Shown in pieces: positions 1 through 10,471 of a stretch of 64,000 nt of DNA. Location: NCBI GenBank assembly GCA_944472155.2, contig OX235279.1, positions 146,528,199-146,592,198 of the forward strand. The letters run 5' to 3'. This stretch comes from Trichobilharzia szidati (taxonomy: Eukaryota > Platyhelminthes > Trematoda > Strigeidida > Schistosomatidae). A program made the position numbers and the translations under genes. Every line of letters begins with the position of its first letter. Position 1 is the stretch's first letter. The notes under the pieces are model-generated. The model saw only the letters and a program-made list of their open reading frames with translations, did not search any database and was not told where the DNA came from.

Positions 1-61
1 CAGCTAACCACTAGTGGTACTCCTTCCTGTTGTCGAACCTATAAAATTATTGAATTCCGTT

Positions 62-330
62 ATATTTTAACTAATTTATCTGACATTTGAGAACCAGTGG
101 AAAGCCTGCAGGGAATACTGGGTTGCTGTTTCCTCGGTCGTAGTTTAGGACTCTTCAGCAGTATGCATCCACCACCAGGGTTCAAACCCACGATCTTGTG
201 GTTACAAGGCGAGCTGGGTGGTATACCATTAAGCCACCGGGACCCAATCCAGTGGCCAGTGCATGTATTCTAACTTCTGCCAGTTGATGACATAGCGTGA
301 TCACTTCGCAATGTCTTTGGATATGTGTCT
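62..330 (-). repeat. Hammerhead-bearing tRNA-derived SINE, antisense copy
   Basis: Read on the minus strand, this copy has a unique 5' leader, then a tRNA-like block with A box (GGTGGCTTAATGG) and B box (GGGTTTGAACCC). A hammerhead-like segment follows near 112-168. The core CTGAAGA matches the CUGANGA consensus, and the flanking ATACTG and CAGTAT can pair as stem I. A few extra bases near the 3' side of stem II and a damaged stem III suggest it is inactive. The tRNA part resembles a Thr(UGU)-type tRNA because of the CTTGTAA around the anticodon position; this is an inference. The same family recurs at least ten times in the window. Confidence 0.75.
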
Positions 331-829
331 GTCTTCAGGGATAGCTATTATATTGTAAACACTTAAAGTATGAACTCCCTCTCCATGTATATTATACCTC
401 TGTCTCTCTGTGCTGACAAACGTTACCTCATTTAGTCAGAATTCTATATTGCAGTAAACCAGCGAATTTTACCAGATGGCATGACTGTTTGTAACCATCA
501 TGACTTATTACAAACTAAACGTAATAGTCACACAGAGCAAGTTAAAAGGAATTAGAGAGATGTATATGACCACCGCATACTAAATTGGACAGTAATTTCT
601 GCTTTCTCTGACTATCAGCCATTCCATGAATATCTTTGCATCGTTAACACTCGAAAGTGAGTAGATTTTACTTTTGCCGAAAACCCTCCAATCACACCAA
701 TGCTATTTTCATTGAGAAGTGCTTAGCATCAGTGTCTTGTACATAAATTTCAAGGGCTTGATTGCGTTAACTAAAGTGTAGACATGGTGACAGTGGCCAA
801 ATATATGTTGCTGAATACCAAAAATATAG

Positions 830-1330
830 TCAGCGTAGAAGACTTTCACACTGACTTCAGAGTGATGCAGGTGTGTCTTGTCTTTCCGATCATGATTTCA
901 GCATCTTCATCCGTGCTGTCGTCTGTATTTGAAGCTATGCTTCCTAAATAACTATGGGAAGTAACCTCCTACAGATTTGTTCCATTGATAGTGATTAGTG
1001 TTGCTTAATATTGTTGATTGATTGGTTGATTATCTTCACTACCTCTGTCTTCTCCATGTTGACTGGAAATTTTGTCTTCAAAGATAGCCTCTTCTTCCAA
1101 CTTTTTGGTTTTCGTTTGTAATCCTTCGAGTTTATATAACATTTGGCATAAATCGTCTGCGAAATTCAGATCTTTTACAGTCCTCTTATTAGTCCCACGT
1201 ACCTCTGTCTTCTCTCTCCCTATACAAAGTGCACCGTATAATCCTGTCCACCACAATCAAGAATATCATACGTTGTAGTAGGCAGCCTTGTCTTACTTCT
1301 CTCTTCACTTCAAAGGCTTCGCTGAGATTT
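830..1330 (-). pseudogene. RTE-clade LINE fragment, RT palm region
   Basis: The minus strand encodes DLNFADDLCQMLYKLEGLQ within an open stretch at 1005-1256. FADD is the RT catalytic motif C (usual form F/YADD), and the following helix with EGLQ and a lysine-rich stretch matches other RTE relics here, for example the minus strand near 23150. The conserved segment continues leftward to about 830 in the same family (dynamics of 'fixed' phrases shared with 6170-6420). Frames shift and no complete ORF remains. This is a dead 5'-truncated copy of a non-LTR retrotransposon. Confidence 0.75.
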
Positions 1331-1499
1331 TCTTTGTGGATCCCAATACATACACGACACCAAACACACTAACAGAATACAAGCATAAGACTGTTGTACA
1401 TAAATATAACTACATAACAATAGAAAAGCAGCCTGCCAAATGCAACACGCTCTTGTCTCTTTTGAATCCCTGAAAACATTGAGCCGTTCATTTAGAGTA

Positions 1500-1900
1500 T
1501 CAGGAGTCAGGCATACGAAAGAAAATTATTCAACCACCGCTACTATATTGGTAATAATTCTTTTGATTTCAGCCGACTTGATTTGTGTTTGTTTGTTTGT
1601 TTTTCTAACTGCTTATCACTCTTGTATATCCTTAGAACTCTTAAATAATTCTATATTTTCCTTCGCTTCTATGTGCATCGTGGTTACAACTCACTTGTTA
1701 AATTACTTATTTTATTACATGACTTCAATACGCTTATTCAACTCCAGTTACGCATTTACTAATATTAACAACTATGACTGTGACAACTCTTCATTTTTGT
1801 TACTACGCTCTTTCGTGAAAAACAGATTGCTTATAAATGCGATTGTAGAGCCAAAGTGGAAAATGAATTCGCTGAAAATTGCCCCTTCGAAGTACTACTT
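1500..1900 (+). repeat. Penelope-like element 3' untranslated tail with terminal motif
   Basis: This T-rich stretch resembles the 3' UTR that follows the long PLE frame at 50870-51320. It ends near 1835-1890 with the family terminal motif: a TGTAGAGCC-like start, a short AT-rich loop, then a GAAAA run. A 175-codon open frame at 1440-1967 overlaps it, but it has no recognisable domain and is probably chance in an AT-rich UTR. Confidence 0.45.
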
Positions 1901-1990
1901 TTTATGCTTTCGTTTAAAAGTAATACCCCAAAATAAAACTTTGCACCAACTAGGCTATCTATTTTGACAATTATTATGATTCCATATTAG

Positions 1991-3200
1991 TTTGTTTATT
2001 GGATGCATACTGCATGGCAGGGAAACAACATTATTCACTGTACGGCGACTTCTCTAACACAATTCATGCTACTTCCTCTTCTTCTTTTAGAGTATAACAT
2101 CAGTTGTAACTAAACAACTTTGAAACTCGATTTTAATTGGTTCTTTTTCACCTTTCCTATTAGTATATGTATATAATGTACCACTGACGCTAGTCACCTT
2201 GATAACTTTTATGATGTCTAGAAGGCTACCTACAACGCATCCGTCTTCAAGAGCGGAACTTTTAGTCGACTCCGTATAACGCAGGACACCTTGAAGTATC
2301 TGAAATTGGAGATCAGCAGCTAGAACACATCACTGACCAAGTTTATACTCTCATTCATTGGAATGCATTCGCATCCAGCCTACGAACGTCTACTAGGAGG
2401 TGAAGTACACCACTGGTACCCTTGATAGTCATTATTCAGGTTATGAGTTTTGGATTAATTAAAATATAGACTTTGTCACGAAGCAACATCAATCAGAGGG
2501 AGGGTGATCATTGAAAACCATGGAGCACTAGACAGCTGTGTCATCCTCATCTCGAACTGTTCAACAGTCAAGATCCCACCAACGATACAACGCACAGCTG
2601 GCATCTTGCGAGACCAAAGTCGTTTTCCATTCACTCACATGGTCAGAAATTCAATGATTGACGGATTCCAATTTCAATCATTTCTCTATATAGCTCCACC
2701 GCCAACCGATTCCTTAGATAAACATCCACTTCAGCCTGATATGATGGACCCTACTGGTGACGACTTCTCAGTACAGCTTGAGGACATCCCTCTAGTATCT
2801 ATCGATGAGTTGTAGACTGATCATTAGATTGACATTGTTTAATCTTGCTGGGCACTGAATAATTATTAGCACGGTAGTGAAACAGGTGACATGAGCACAA
2901 GATAGCTGATAACGAGATTGTTAAACAACTAGAGTTTATTGATACATAATAAGATGGGAAATCGTGAAGGGTGTTAAAATGCATAGGCATAATTGAATAA
3001 GTCAAGTGATCCGATATATCAACAAACAATTAACTACATCTATGACAGACAAAACAGAGGTGATGGAAATACCTAACATACAACAATAAGCTTCGGTTAC
3101 CTCTTTCACAGCAACAAGTGATGATATTAAAGCCAGCCAAGATCGAAAAGGAAAGAAAGACTATGGTAAAATCTAAATGTAATGTGGAAATCACCTGCAC
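1991..3200. other. Spacer with no recognised gene
   Basis: No domain, RNA gene or clear repeat was recognised over most of this interval. A 103-codon open frame lies at 2504-2815 (+). Its first third overlaps a segment that resembles an antisense hammerhead-SINE tail. Its last part is acidic and proline-containing (PPPTDSLDKHPLQPDMMDP) and was not recognised. Confidence 0.3.
2504..2815 (+). CDS. Unrecognised 103-codon open frame
   Basis: The start is ATG in the context TGATCATTG upstream of GAAAACC, so the true start is uncertain; the track start is simply the most upstream available. The protein has no signal peptide, membrane segment or motif that I recognise. The C-terminal half is acidic and ends QLEDIPLVSIDEL. 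It could be a terminal exon or chance. No splice acceptor stands out, and part of the 5' half looks repeat-derived. Confidence 0.12.
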   Translation: MIIENHGALDSCVILISNCSTVKIPPTIQRTAGILRDQSRFPFTHMVRNSMIDGFQFQSFLYIAPPPTDSLDKHPLQPDMMDPTGDDFSVQLEDIPLVSIDEL

Positions 3201-3214
3201 AACATACGGATGTT

Positions 3215-3669
3215 CAACACTTATGTCAACTGAATGACTAATTCATTATGGTTGAAAGACTTGGCATGTGCGTAGCGAAATGCATTTTCCATTAGACTGT
3301 AAACTTTTTCAACAGCTGCCTTCACTCAATGCTGCAGATCAGATGACCATCTGGAAAGAATAGGTAGGCAGTAGGAAACCCTATCAACGAAAAGAAACAA
3401 GACCTTACGTCCAACGTCCAGTAAACACGTAGAAGCAATCGGACTGGACATGCTCTGAGAAGACCATTGAGTGATACAGAAAGCCAGATCCTAGAATGGA
3501 ATCCAAAAAGGGGAACAGAAATTCTGACGTTTTGGCCCACAGTGACATAGCAGAGATCGTGTGAAGGGGAGTAAATGAAGGCAATCGTGAGACAAGATGA
3601 AAAAGGCATTAGGGTACAAGATGTAGTGAGGATGTACTGCTGCCCTATGTTCCGCTGGAACCTATGGGA

Positions 3670-3700
<31 letters not shown>
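3215..3700 (+). pseudogene. RTE LINE 3' end with AAT tail
   Basis: This is the C-terminal RTE region in decayed form. Family landmarks are present: a transplicing-like series of 'DW-T-SEKT-E' residues derived from the usual WIGHTLRK segment, then a Lys/Arg-rich tail. The terminal sequence CTGCCCTATGTTCCGCTGG is the 3' tail shared by RTEs and SINE-B in this window. It runs directly into (AAT)n at 3673-3700, the usual RTE end. Several stops and frameshifts are present. Confidence 0.7.
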
Positions 3701-3702
<2 letters not shown>

Positions 3703-3794
3703 ATGATTAAAGCAATCAATTTAGCTCAATGAGTGAAAGTTTAAAAGAAAACGAATAGGCGTTGTGATGTAACAATCAGGATGTCATTGAAATA

Positions 3795-3990
3795 GTAGTC
3801 TTTTTGTCCCAGTCAGGGACACTTCAGCACTGTGTATAACTGACCCCACCAGGAATGCTGAATGATCAGCTGGCAAGCCTCTTAACATGAAGATAGTAGT
3901 TTCGACCCTTGGTGGGGTCATGGGTGAACACTACTGAAGAGTCCAAAATTAACAAGACGAAATAGCCGTCCCATACCCTTTGTTTTCCGG
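3795..3990. repeat. Inverted pair of hammerhead-SINE fragments
   Basis: The left part (3795-3850) is antisense and the right part (3890-3990) is sense, with the 5' ends facing each other. The sense copy has CTACTGAAGAGTCC followed by AAGACGAAAT. The core CTGAAGA is intact, stem II could be GTC/GAC, and the GAAA box is present. The tRNA-like block upstream is truncated but retains a B-box-like TTTCGACCC. Confidence 0.6.
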
Positions 3991-4864
3991 TGATTGGTTC
4001 TTGGCAGAATGTATGCTGTAAATATTAGTTAGATTTATCAGATTTATCGTTGTTGATGACATAATAAACATATTATAAATGAATATTTGGGTTGTGGCAG
4101 CATTCAGTCAGGTGGCCTCGTAGTCAGTAAGATTCTCTATGCAAAAAGCATAAGATTAGATACACAGACACACATACAACTAAACACATGGAGACAAAGT
4201 GACCAACTTGCCCTGATGCAAATCAGTGCAGTTGTGTTAGCTATTAGACCACAGTGGTCAACTAAACAATTAGTTATATTAGAATAATATTGATAAAAAT
4301 TAGAAATAGGAGGAAGAGTTTGCGTTGGTGGAGTTATTGTCATAAATAGGATTAACAAGGAAGACTACGTTTCTTAATAACAAGATAATAGAGTAAAGAA
4401 GATATAAGGGGTATGAAGATCTTGTTACAAAGCCACAAAATGAAAACATCTCAATACCAGTAAGTAAACAGGTAAATGCTATTATGAGGTACTTGATAAA
4501 CACAGTGGAAGAATGATTCATTCACTTTTATAGGCGTCAACAATCGTTGACTCGCCCTGATATATAATATGGATTCTGACAGCTAGAATACTTATAGAAT
4601 CTACTAGGATTAGGACTGAATATCACAGTCAATATCGCAATCAATAACCTTCTTCACAAAAATGTATTTCCTGTTCCCATACCATATATGATTTTCAAAT
4701 GAATTTGATATATATATATATATATGTATAGGTTGTGAAGCATTTTCTCCAGGGTGCATCTGTGTAATGCAGTTCTGGATTTTGATTCTATACTCCTAAC
4801 TGTTCCCACTGCACAGTATCAAGATTGCTGAAAAGCGGAAGTCAAATCACTAACCCTATCAGTA

Positions 4865-4866
<2 letters not shown>

Positions 4867-4910
<44 letters not shown>
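4867..4910. repeat. TA dinucleotide microsatellite
   Basis: An uninterrupted run of about 22 AT/TA units. Another short TA run lies at 4706-4725. Confidence 0.95.
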
Positions 4911-4913
<3 letters not shown>

Positions 4914-5179
4914 ACTGTTGAGTACGAGATCCGGTGGGGAAACTATCACCCACTGGATATGCAAGTAAAATATACAACTTATGGATTGAAAACAGTCTGT
5001 GAATTCTGTCAGTAACCACTACCAATCAATTACAGAACTTTGTTAAATGTAAAATAAATAGTTCCAGGATTTCAGGGTGACAAATTAAAGTGTTCACCAA
5101 ACAGTTAGGTATGAATGTCGTTTGATATCTCCACTTACATTACATTCACCATCTTATCATTCAAAATGAAATATATTTG

Positions 5180-5690
5180 GATGGAAAGCTTTTTTAAAAG
5201 ACTAATTAGTTAACAAAGAATATTCTTTTCGATAAATTTGTCATCCCGTTCTACACTAATATCACAGTGATAAATAGAGGAATATTCTTATTGAGCAACA
5301 TTAATGCTGTTTTAAATTACACTGAACCAGTCAACAGGATCAACAGGTGGTTACATTTCAAAAGCATAAGTAAAAGAGAGAGACTACTATGCACTAATAT
5401 AATATAAACTGATTGAATATCACATAAATTAAGGCAGATAACACAGAGTTTATGAATTTTTGACTCGATAGTGAACCATGGTAACGATAGTCACTGGCTA
5501 GACCTGCTTCTTGTCCATGCAGATCTCTGATTGATTCAGGAGAATTGCAGTGGCTTCTGCTGTTTCAATAATTTGGCGCCTAGAGGCTTTTGGAAATTTA
5601 CCAGAAGGAAGACAGAAAAAGATTCTTGAATAACCAACATTAATTTTGATTTCAACTAGGTTATTTATCAAGAAACTACTGATGGCCATA
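5180..5690 (-). pseudogene. Penelope-like element, C-terminal end and 3' tail
   Basis: On the minus strand, 5498-5689 encodes a decayed PLE endonuclease C-terminus: SGKFPKASRR, then ETAEATAILLNQSEICMDKK, parallel to LRIRHLYIAEALAIRDLKP and LCIQKR in the long PLE at 49352. The 3' UTR follows to about 5260. The terminal hammerhead-like motif (rc about 5208-5258) includes ATCGAAAAGAATATTCTTTG, a palindromic stem III. The domain's catalytic part is absent, so this copy is dead. Confidence 0.7.
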
Positions 5691-6520
5691 TTATTATTAT
5701 TATTGGCTTGGGTTCCTAGTGGAATTTAGGGCTTCAACAAAGCTCCTCAATTTTCTCCTGTTCTCTGCAGTTTTCTCTATCTCGCCGCACACGATCTCCT
5801 GCGGGTTATCCTCGGACCCACACTCACAACTCGTCATTCTTCACCCTCCTTACACTCAAGCGATACGCGTAACGTCACTCAGTGTAATCACCTCAGCGTG
5901 TATCCAGTCCACCTCGACTTTCTGCCACATTTTTGTTGAGCACTAGGTTCTCGCTTGTTAGTTGGCTCCAACAGTTTCTTGTTGATTATTCTTTCTGGTC
6001 AGCTGGCCATCTGGTCCTGATTATAGAGTCCAGCAAATGCAGCTGTTTATAAAAGTTTGAAGTAACCAGTTGGAAATGCTCTTCGTGAGTTATGCGCCGT
6101 GTTTCTGATCCACATAGACGAAGAAGTGACTGACTTAACATTGGTGTTGGAAATCCAAACCTTGTCCCTTATGCTTCAGAGGAGTGAGGAATATTTCTAC
6201 ACTGACCTCAGAGTGATGAAGAACTATCTTGTCTTTCCGAGTCTGGATGGTTTTGACATCGACACGCATGGGGCGTGTCTGTATTTGAAATGATGCTTCC
6301 CAGATAAGTGGAGGAAGTGACCTCTTTCAAATCTGCTCCACTGACAGTGACTGGTGCTTGTTGTTGTCGTTGCTGCTGCTGGGTTGGTTATCTTCATCAC
6401 CTCTGTCTTCTGTGTATTTACTTGTCTGTCTTTGCTGCTTCTTCTGCCAGTTTGTTGGTGTTTGCCTGTAAGTCTTCCAGTTTGCTTGACACTAGATATA
6501 AAGCATTTGCTGGCAGGAAA
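5691..6520 (-). pseudogene. RTE LINE 3' half, antisense
   Basis: The copy begins with (ATT)n at 5691-5703, the complement of an RTE AAT tail, followed by the complement of the shared tail (GGGCTTCAACAAAGC). It reads on through the C-terminal tail region and up to the linker just downstream of RT motif C. Conserved phrases are shared with 15605-16330 and 40225-40955. The plus-strand ORFs across it (for example 6308-6727) are shadows. Frameshifts and stops are frequent. Confidence 0.8.
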
Positions 6521-6524
6521 AACA

Positions 6525-6665
6525 AATTTCCCATAAAAATGGTCAATGTAGCTGGCTGCACAGAAGCAGATGAATTGGTAGATATCAGAAGAGGTGGCCA
6601 ATCTAGTTTCTTCATCTCGCAGTTTATGAATCAAAACCGGTTGTATGGAAAATATCATCTGCAAC
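6525..6665 (-). pseudogene. PLE GIY-YIG endonuclease fragment
   Basis: The minus strand reads KLRDEETRLATSSDIYQFICFCAASYIDHFYGK. This corresponds to the start of the PLE GIY-YIG domain (IYQF, a Cys-x-Cys pair, and a Tyr-Ile-Gly motif here altered to YID). It abuts the 5' end of the antisense RTE copy, so one element probably inserted into the other. Confidence 0.65.
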
Positions 6666-6729
6666 TTATCATTATTAGAAGTCTTTCGAATCGACTTTTT
6701 TCAACTCATTGTTTAGTATTTCTCTGACT

Positions 6730-7430
6730 TCCTTTTCAGACTTCAGAGTTACAAGTTTATAAGTATTGTGCAGCACTTGCCTGAAAGAGAATAAAAGATG
6801 CTGACTGAATCAACCAACCATATGGAACTTTCAGTAAATGTTGTTCAGTTCAAGTTGTCATTACTTCACTTAAGGAAACGTAGAATTAAAGCAAAGAAAT
6901 ACAACAGAGCAAATAGGAACAAGGATGTATGAAGGAAAGGATAACAGACATGAGACGAAAGGGATATTTTTTGAATCTCGAAGACGAGGACGAAAAAGAC
7001 ACGAAATAAATGTGGAACATTTAGAATGAAGTCAATGACACGCAGCTGCTATACACCGGCAAACTCTTCAGTTGCATTAACTGATTTCACTGCTAAGAGA
7101 AGTAGACTAGAACTATGTGAAGAAGTCTGATTTCATCATGCAAGACTGTAGATGCATATGAATAAACTAGATCAGTGGCATGCTTAAAATTCGGGTTACC
7201 GAAATCCACTACCACTGTACTGCATATAATTTCTCTTTTAAAGATCTAAAGTGCTGACAACCTGCTCATTTACAAGTTTCCACTAGACTAGAGAAAAAGC
7301 ATAACCGTGGGCGGCAGCATATCCCAAATACATGAGACAACTGTTCCCGAATTATGTTCCTGGGTCTCAAAATGTATTCCTAAACATTTTGGTTTTCAGC
7401 CAAACTTCGTGTATTTCTCGAAGAAGACAA
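6730..7430. other. Spacer with no recognised feature
   Basis: AT-rich sequence without a long open frame, RNA gene or repeat that I can assign. Confidence 0.4.
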
Positions 7431-7434
7431 AAAG

Positions 7435-7515
7435 GGAATATAGAAAACAGAAAGATTGAGTGAAGAAATATTTACTTTTCAATTAGATCCTCATCTCTGG
7501 CTCTACTACAAAATA
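7435..7515 (-). repeat. PLE terminal motif (hammerhead-like)
   Basis: The complement of TTGAGTGAAGAAATATTTAC and ATTAGATCCTCATCTCTGGC is the same terminal motif seen in sense at 41000-41065 and antisense at 56950-57010. The TGTAGAGCC-like start, the internal loop and the palindromic AAA-TATTT segment are recognisable. Confidence 0.5.
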
Positions 7516-7552
7516 TATAGCATTTTTATTACAACACACAACAAATTACCAA

Positions 7553-7660
7553 CCAAGCTAGCTGGTATACCATTAAGCCACTGGGACTCGATCCAATGGC
7601 CCATGAATTCTAACTTCTGCCAATTCACCACATAGCGCGACCCCCAGCCAATGTCTTTGG
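7553..7660 (-). repeat. Hammerhead SINE, antisense 5' fragment
   Basis: Complement of the tRNA-like A-box region (CCCAGTGGCTTAATGG) and of the unique 5' leader (AATTCATGGGCCATTGG, then GGCAGAAGTTAGAATTC). It lies head-to-head with the sense copy at 7685-7920. Confidence 0.75.
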
Positions 7661-7684
7661 TGAGTATTTGTCCCCACACCCAAC

Positions 7685-7920
7685 CTGGATCGGGTCCCAG
7701 TGGCGTAATAGTATACCAGGGAGCTCGCCTTGTAACCAGAAGCTCCTGGGTTCTAACCCTGGCAGTGGGTGCGTACTGATGAAGAGTCCCGAACTAGGAC
7801 GAAACAGCTGTCCAGTACTCCCAGGTTTTGCAATGGTTCTCTAACTAATGTCAGCTCATGGTGAAAATCCTGTAACCAATCAAATCCCTACAAACCAACA
7901 CTTGAATATCAAGTGGTGAT
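7685..7920 (+). repeat. Hammerhead SINE, best-preserved ribozyme of its subfamily
   Basis: The element starts GGATCGGGTCCCAGTGGC. A tRNA-like block follows, with a B-box-like GGGTTCTAACCC. The ribozyme spans about 7768-7825. GTACTG pairs with CAGTAC as stem I, GTCC pairs with GGAC as stem II around loop CGAACTA, GAA follows, and stem III is the palindrome ACAGCTGT followed by C, the expected cleavage-site base. The seven bases between stems I and II are ATGAAGA; the consensus is CUGANGA, so C3 appears changed to A. An alternative register uses CTGATGA with extra bases before stem II. The tail runs to CCAACACTTGAA. Confidence 0.85.
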
Positions 7921-7924
7921 ATGT

Positions 7925-8600
7925 TTGTTAACGATAATTAGTCAGTATCAACATGTCAGTGGGTTGTTAATTAACGAAGAGAATTATTACACACAATTAA
8001 AAGGTAGAAATGGTTACAACGTGTGGATTGCATAATGCATAATTTTGAAAAAAATTAAGAGTAATTAAGGAATAAGCGTGTGCACAGGTTGATTACGCAA
8101 GAGATTGTTAAGAAAATAAATATTTCGAAAACGACAACTTGTAACTAAGCTTGAAAAGGTCATAAGAATAAAATAACTTTACAAAGATAACTTGTGGTCA
8201 AAGATGAAACAGTCAGAAAAAATAATAAAATAATTTGGACAATTATAATTTTCATAATTTTCAAAGGTTTAGGGGGAGGGGAGCTAAGTAGTCAGGTTTA
8301 TACATTAATGTAACGATGGCCAAGGTAAGGAAAGTGGCTTTACAAGTTTCTTCTGAACACACAGGTTTGGCTTCTTCAGGTAGATTCCTATCACTTCATC
8401 TGTATGTAGAAGACGAACTCCTAGAGCGAAATTAAGGTTAGTAGGAATGCGATAAATAATTTTAAATGCAGTATTAACGTCAATCTTATGCTCAGTATCT
8501 ACAAGGTGTGCTAAAATAGAGCTACAAATAGGTCTTGTTTCCTACTTGCTTAACCATGTTGGATGATGTTCGGAAATACGATGATAAACCTGCCTAATTG
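7925..8600 (-). pseudogene. PLE endonuclease C-terminus with 3' UTR
   Basis: On the minus strand, about 8320-8590 reads YHRISEHHPTWLSK, then SILAHLVDTEHK, TAFKIIYRIP and KPNLCVQKKLVKPLSLPWP, with one or more stops. These match SSILEHLVISGH, CFTVLHRVP and CIQKRYIHSLALPWP in the long PLE. The remaining sequence to about 7925 is its 3' UTR and is shared with 57050-57600, a second copy of the same subfamily. Confidence 0.75.
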
Positions 8601-8609
8601 CCTAAAAAG

Positions 8610-9460
8610 GAAATAAATATCACATTATGGATTGCTTTGGGCTTCAGGTTCAACAACACTGAGTCACAGGATCTACTGTCAATTGCTGTTTTAATTGAAT
8701 ATCCCGTACGACAAGAAATTATCAGACAATGAACTCCGCTGAAAATTCTCTCCAGAATACAGCTATTATTATTACTACTGCTATCAAGCGTTGTTGAAGA
8801 CTTCATCTGAGATCCTTCCTTCTCTTATTCACATGCAGAAGTCAGCTGAGAAATTGCTTCTAAAATCCATTATTCAGTATATCAAAATATTCAAAATAAA
8901 TATTAGTCCGGATAAAATTCCACCTGTCTTTTAAGTTATTCGCAATTCTCTTAAACCAGCTTTAACACTTCGGACTTCATTTCCACTAACCGACATTATT
9001 CCATTTTCATTTTTATTATTATAATCAGAAAACAAAGATGAGTATTCATTTCTTAGTCTGCTGTTATCATCCCGTGTATCGTTACATTTTTATTAAAAAT
9101 TATTCTCGCTTATATCTTTGAAAATTCCACCTTATGCAGATAAGCTCATCCCTGAAATCCATACGATCAATGATCGATATCAGTTGAATTGTCTTAATAC
9201 TATTCGATACATTTATCACATTTATGTCAGTGAACACTTCAGTGAATTCGAACTAGCAGTTTTATGTTTAGTTCTTAAACATTATTTAAAAAAAACTTCC
9301 ACTTATTATGACAAAAAAATAGTTCCTGTGGTTGCGCTCACGTTCACTACATGGAAATCTGCGTTCAGGCTAACACTACTGAGAAACGGGATCTGAATTT
9401 TTGATGCTTCTATATCTTTCAAAGACTTGATGACACATGCATCACCTAAAACATCGCTAC
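8610..9460. other. Spacer with no recognised gene
   Basis: An open frame of 92 codons at 9118-9396 (+) has no motif that I recognise. The rest is AT-rich with no assignable repeat. Confidence 0.35.
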
Positions 9461-9469
9461 TAGGCCATC

Positions 9470-9865
9470 TAGGACTTCTATCAACAACTGACTACACACT
9501 CATGATAGTGAATATCAGATGGCCGGCTGAAAAAGGTAGGCAATAAGAAACTCTTACAGCGAGCAAACCAACAATCCGTTGGTCAGCATGCATGCAGAAA
9601 AGAATACAGGTGAATTAGATGTATGCCTAGAAGGCTAGTGAGTGGTATCATACTCCAGACTCTTGAGTGGAACTCAAATGGGCTGCAATGAGTTGGGCAT
9701 GGTTCTGAAGGTGACACGGAGTAGATCATGTGAAGAGGAAGTGAGAGACTGTAGGGAATCTTGGGACCAGGTGAAAAACAACATAGAGAACGGTGCATAG
9801 TGGAGACGTGAATCTATATGTTTCAACCGGAATTCCAGTGAATATAACATAACTGCTTCTGTAAA
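9470..9865 (+). pseudogene. RTE LINE C-terminal tail
   Basis: The sense strand carries the RTE tail landmarks in degraded form: IRWPAEKGR, then a Trp/Arg stretch leading to RRLVSGIIL, TLEWNSNGLQ, and an Arg/Glu-rich end with CEEEVRDCRESWDQVKNN. The end CATAGTGGAGACGTGAATC corresponds to the 3' tail. The AAT tail is missing. Confidence 0.6.
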
Positions 9866-9929
9866 TACATCATGTACCCATAGATGAAGCTAATAAAAGA
9901 TGATCAATGGAACCTAATTACCAAAGAGA

Positions 9930-10280
9930 AGGGACAAAGAAAACAATAGGCTGATCTGATTATCCAAAACAGGAAGCTCAAAGAAAGCTTTGAAGTGAAG
10001 ATAGGAGTAAGAAAAGGCTGCCTACTATCAATATTTCGAAGAAAATGGAAATAGATCGGAAACACGCTTTGGAGATATCGCGCTCGATGCAGTCGCTTTC
10101 TCGAGTGGAAAGTGAATGGTAAACGATAAGTTTAGCGAAAGTTTCAGGAGGAGATAGTGTGAGGAGTAGATGAGAGCATATGTACAATGATGAGAACAGC
10201 TAGAGAGGACTGCAGAAAATAGGACAATATAGAGATGTTTCGTTCCAGTCGGAACCCAAGGGAACAATAATAATAATCCA
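9930..10280 (+). pseudogene. RTE LINE copy with large internal deletion
   Basis: KESFEVKIGVRKGCLLS is RT motif with the G-V-R-x-G-C-x-L-S signature just before the catalytic palm. It is followed directly by sequence from the far C-terminal tail (RKWK, HALEIS, then LECKVNGK), so most of the palm, thumb and linker is deleted. The end has the shared CGTTCCAGTCGGAACC-type tail and AATAATAATAAT at 10266-10278. Confidence 0.7.
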
Positions 10281-10471
10281 CAGGTGGCTTCTGTCTGAAG
10301 TCATTTTGTATATTCTTACTGAATACTTACAATTGTCATGCGTGTTCGTTTTGTGACTGAAAATTTGCTCTCAAGTGTCTTGTTGACTGAATAGTGGCTA
10401 CCAACCTGTTTGTTTACTCTTCTCAGTTAGACTTTCCTACAGCTATGTATAGTTGAAAGCATTTCTTTCCT

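Noticed and set aside
1440..1967. 175-codon open frame
   Set aside because: It overlaps a T-rich stretch like the PLE 3' UTR, has hydrophobic low-complexity composition and contains the PLE terminal motif; no domain is seen.
6308..6727. 139-codon plus-strand ORF rich in Cys and Leu
   Set aside because: Antisense shadow of an RTE and PLE fragment.
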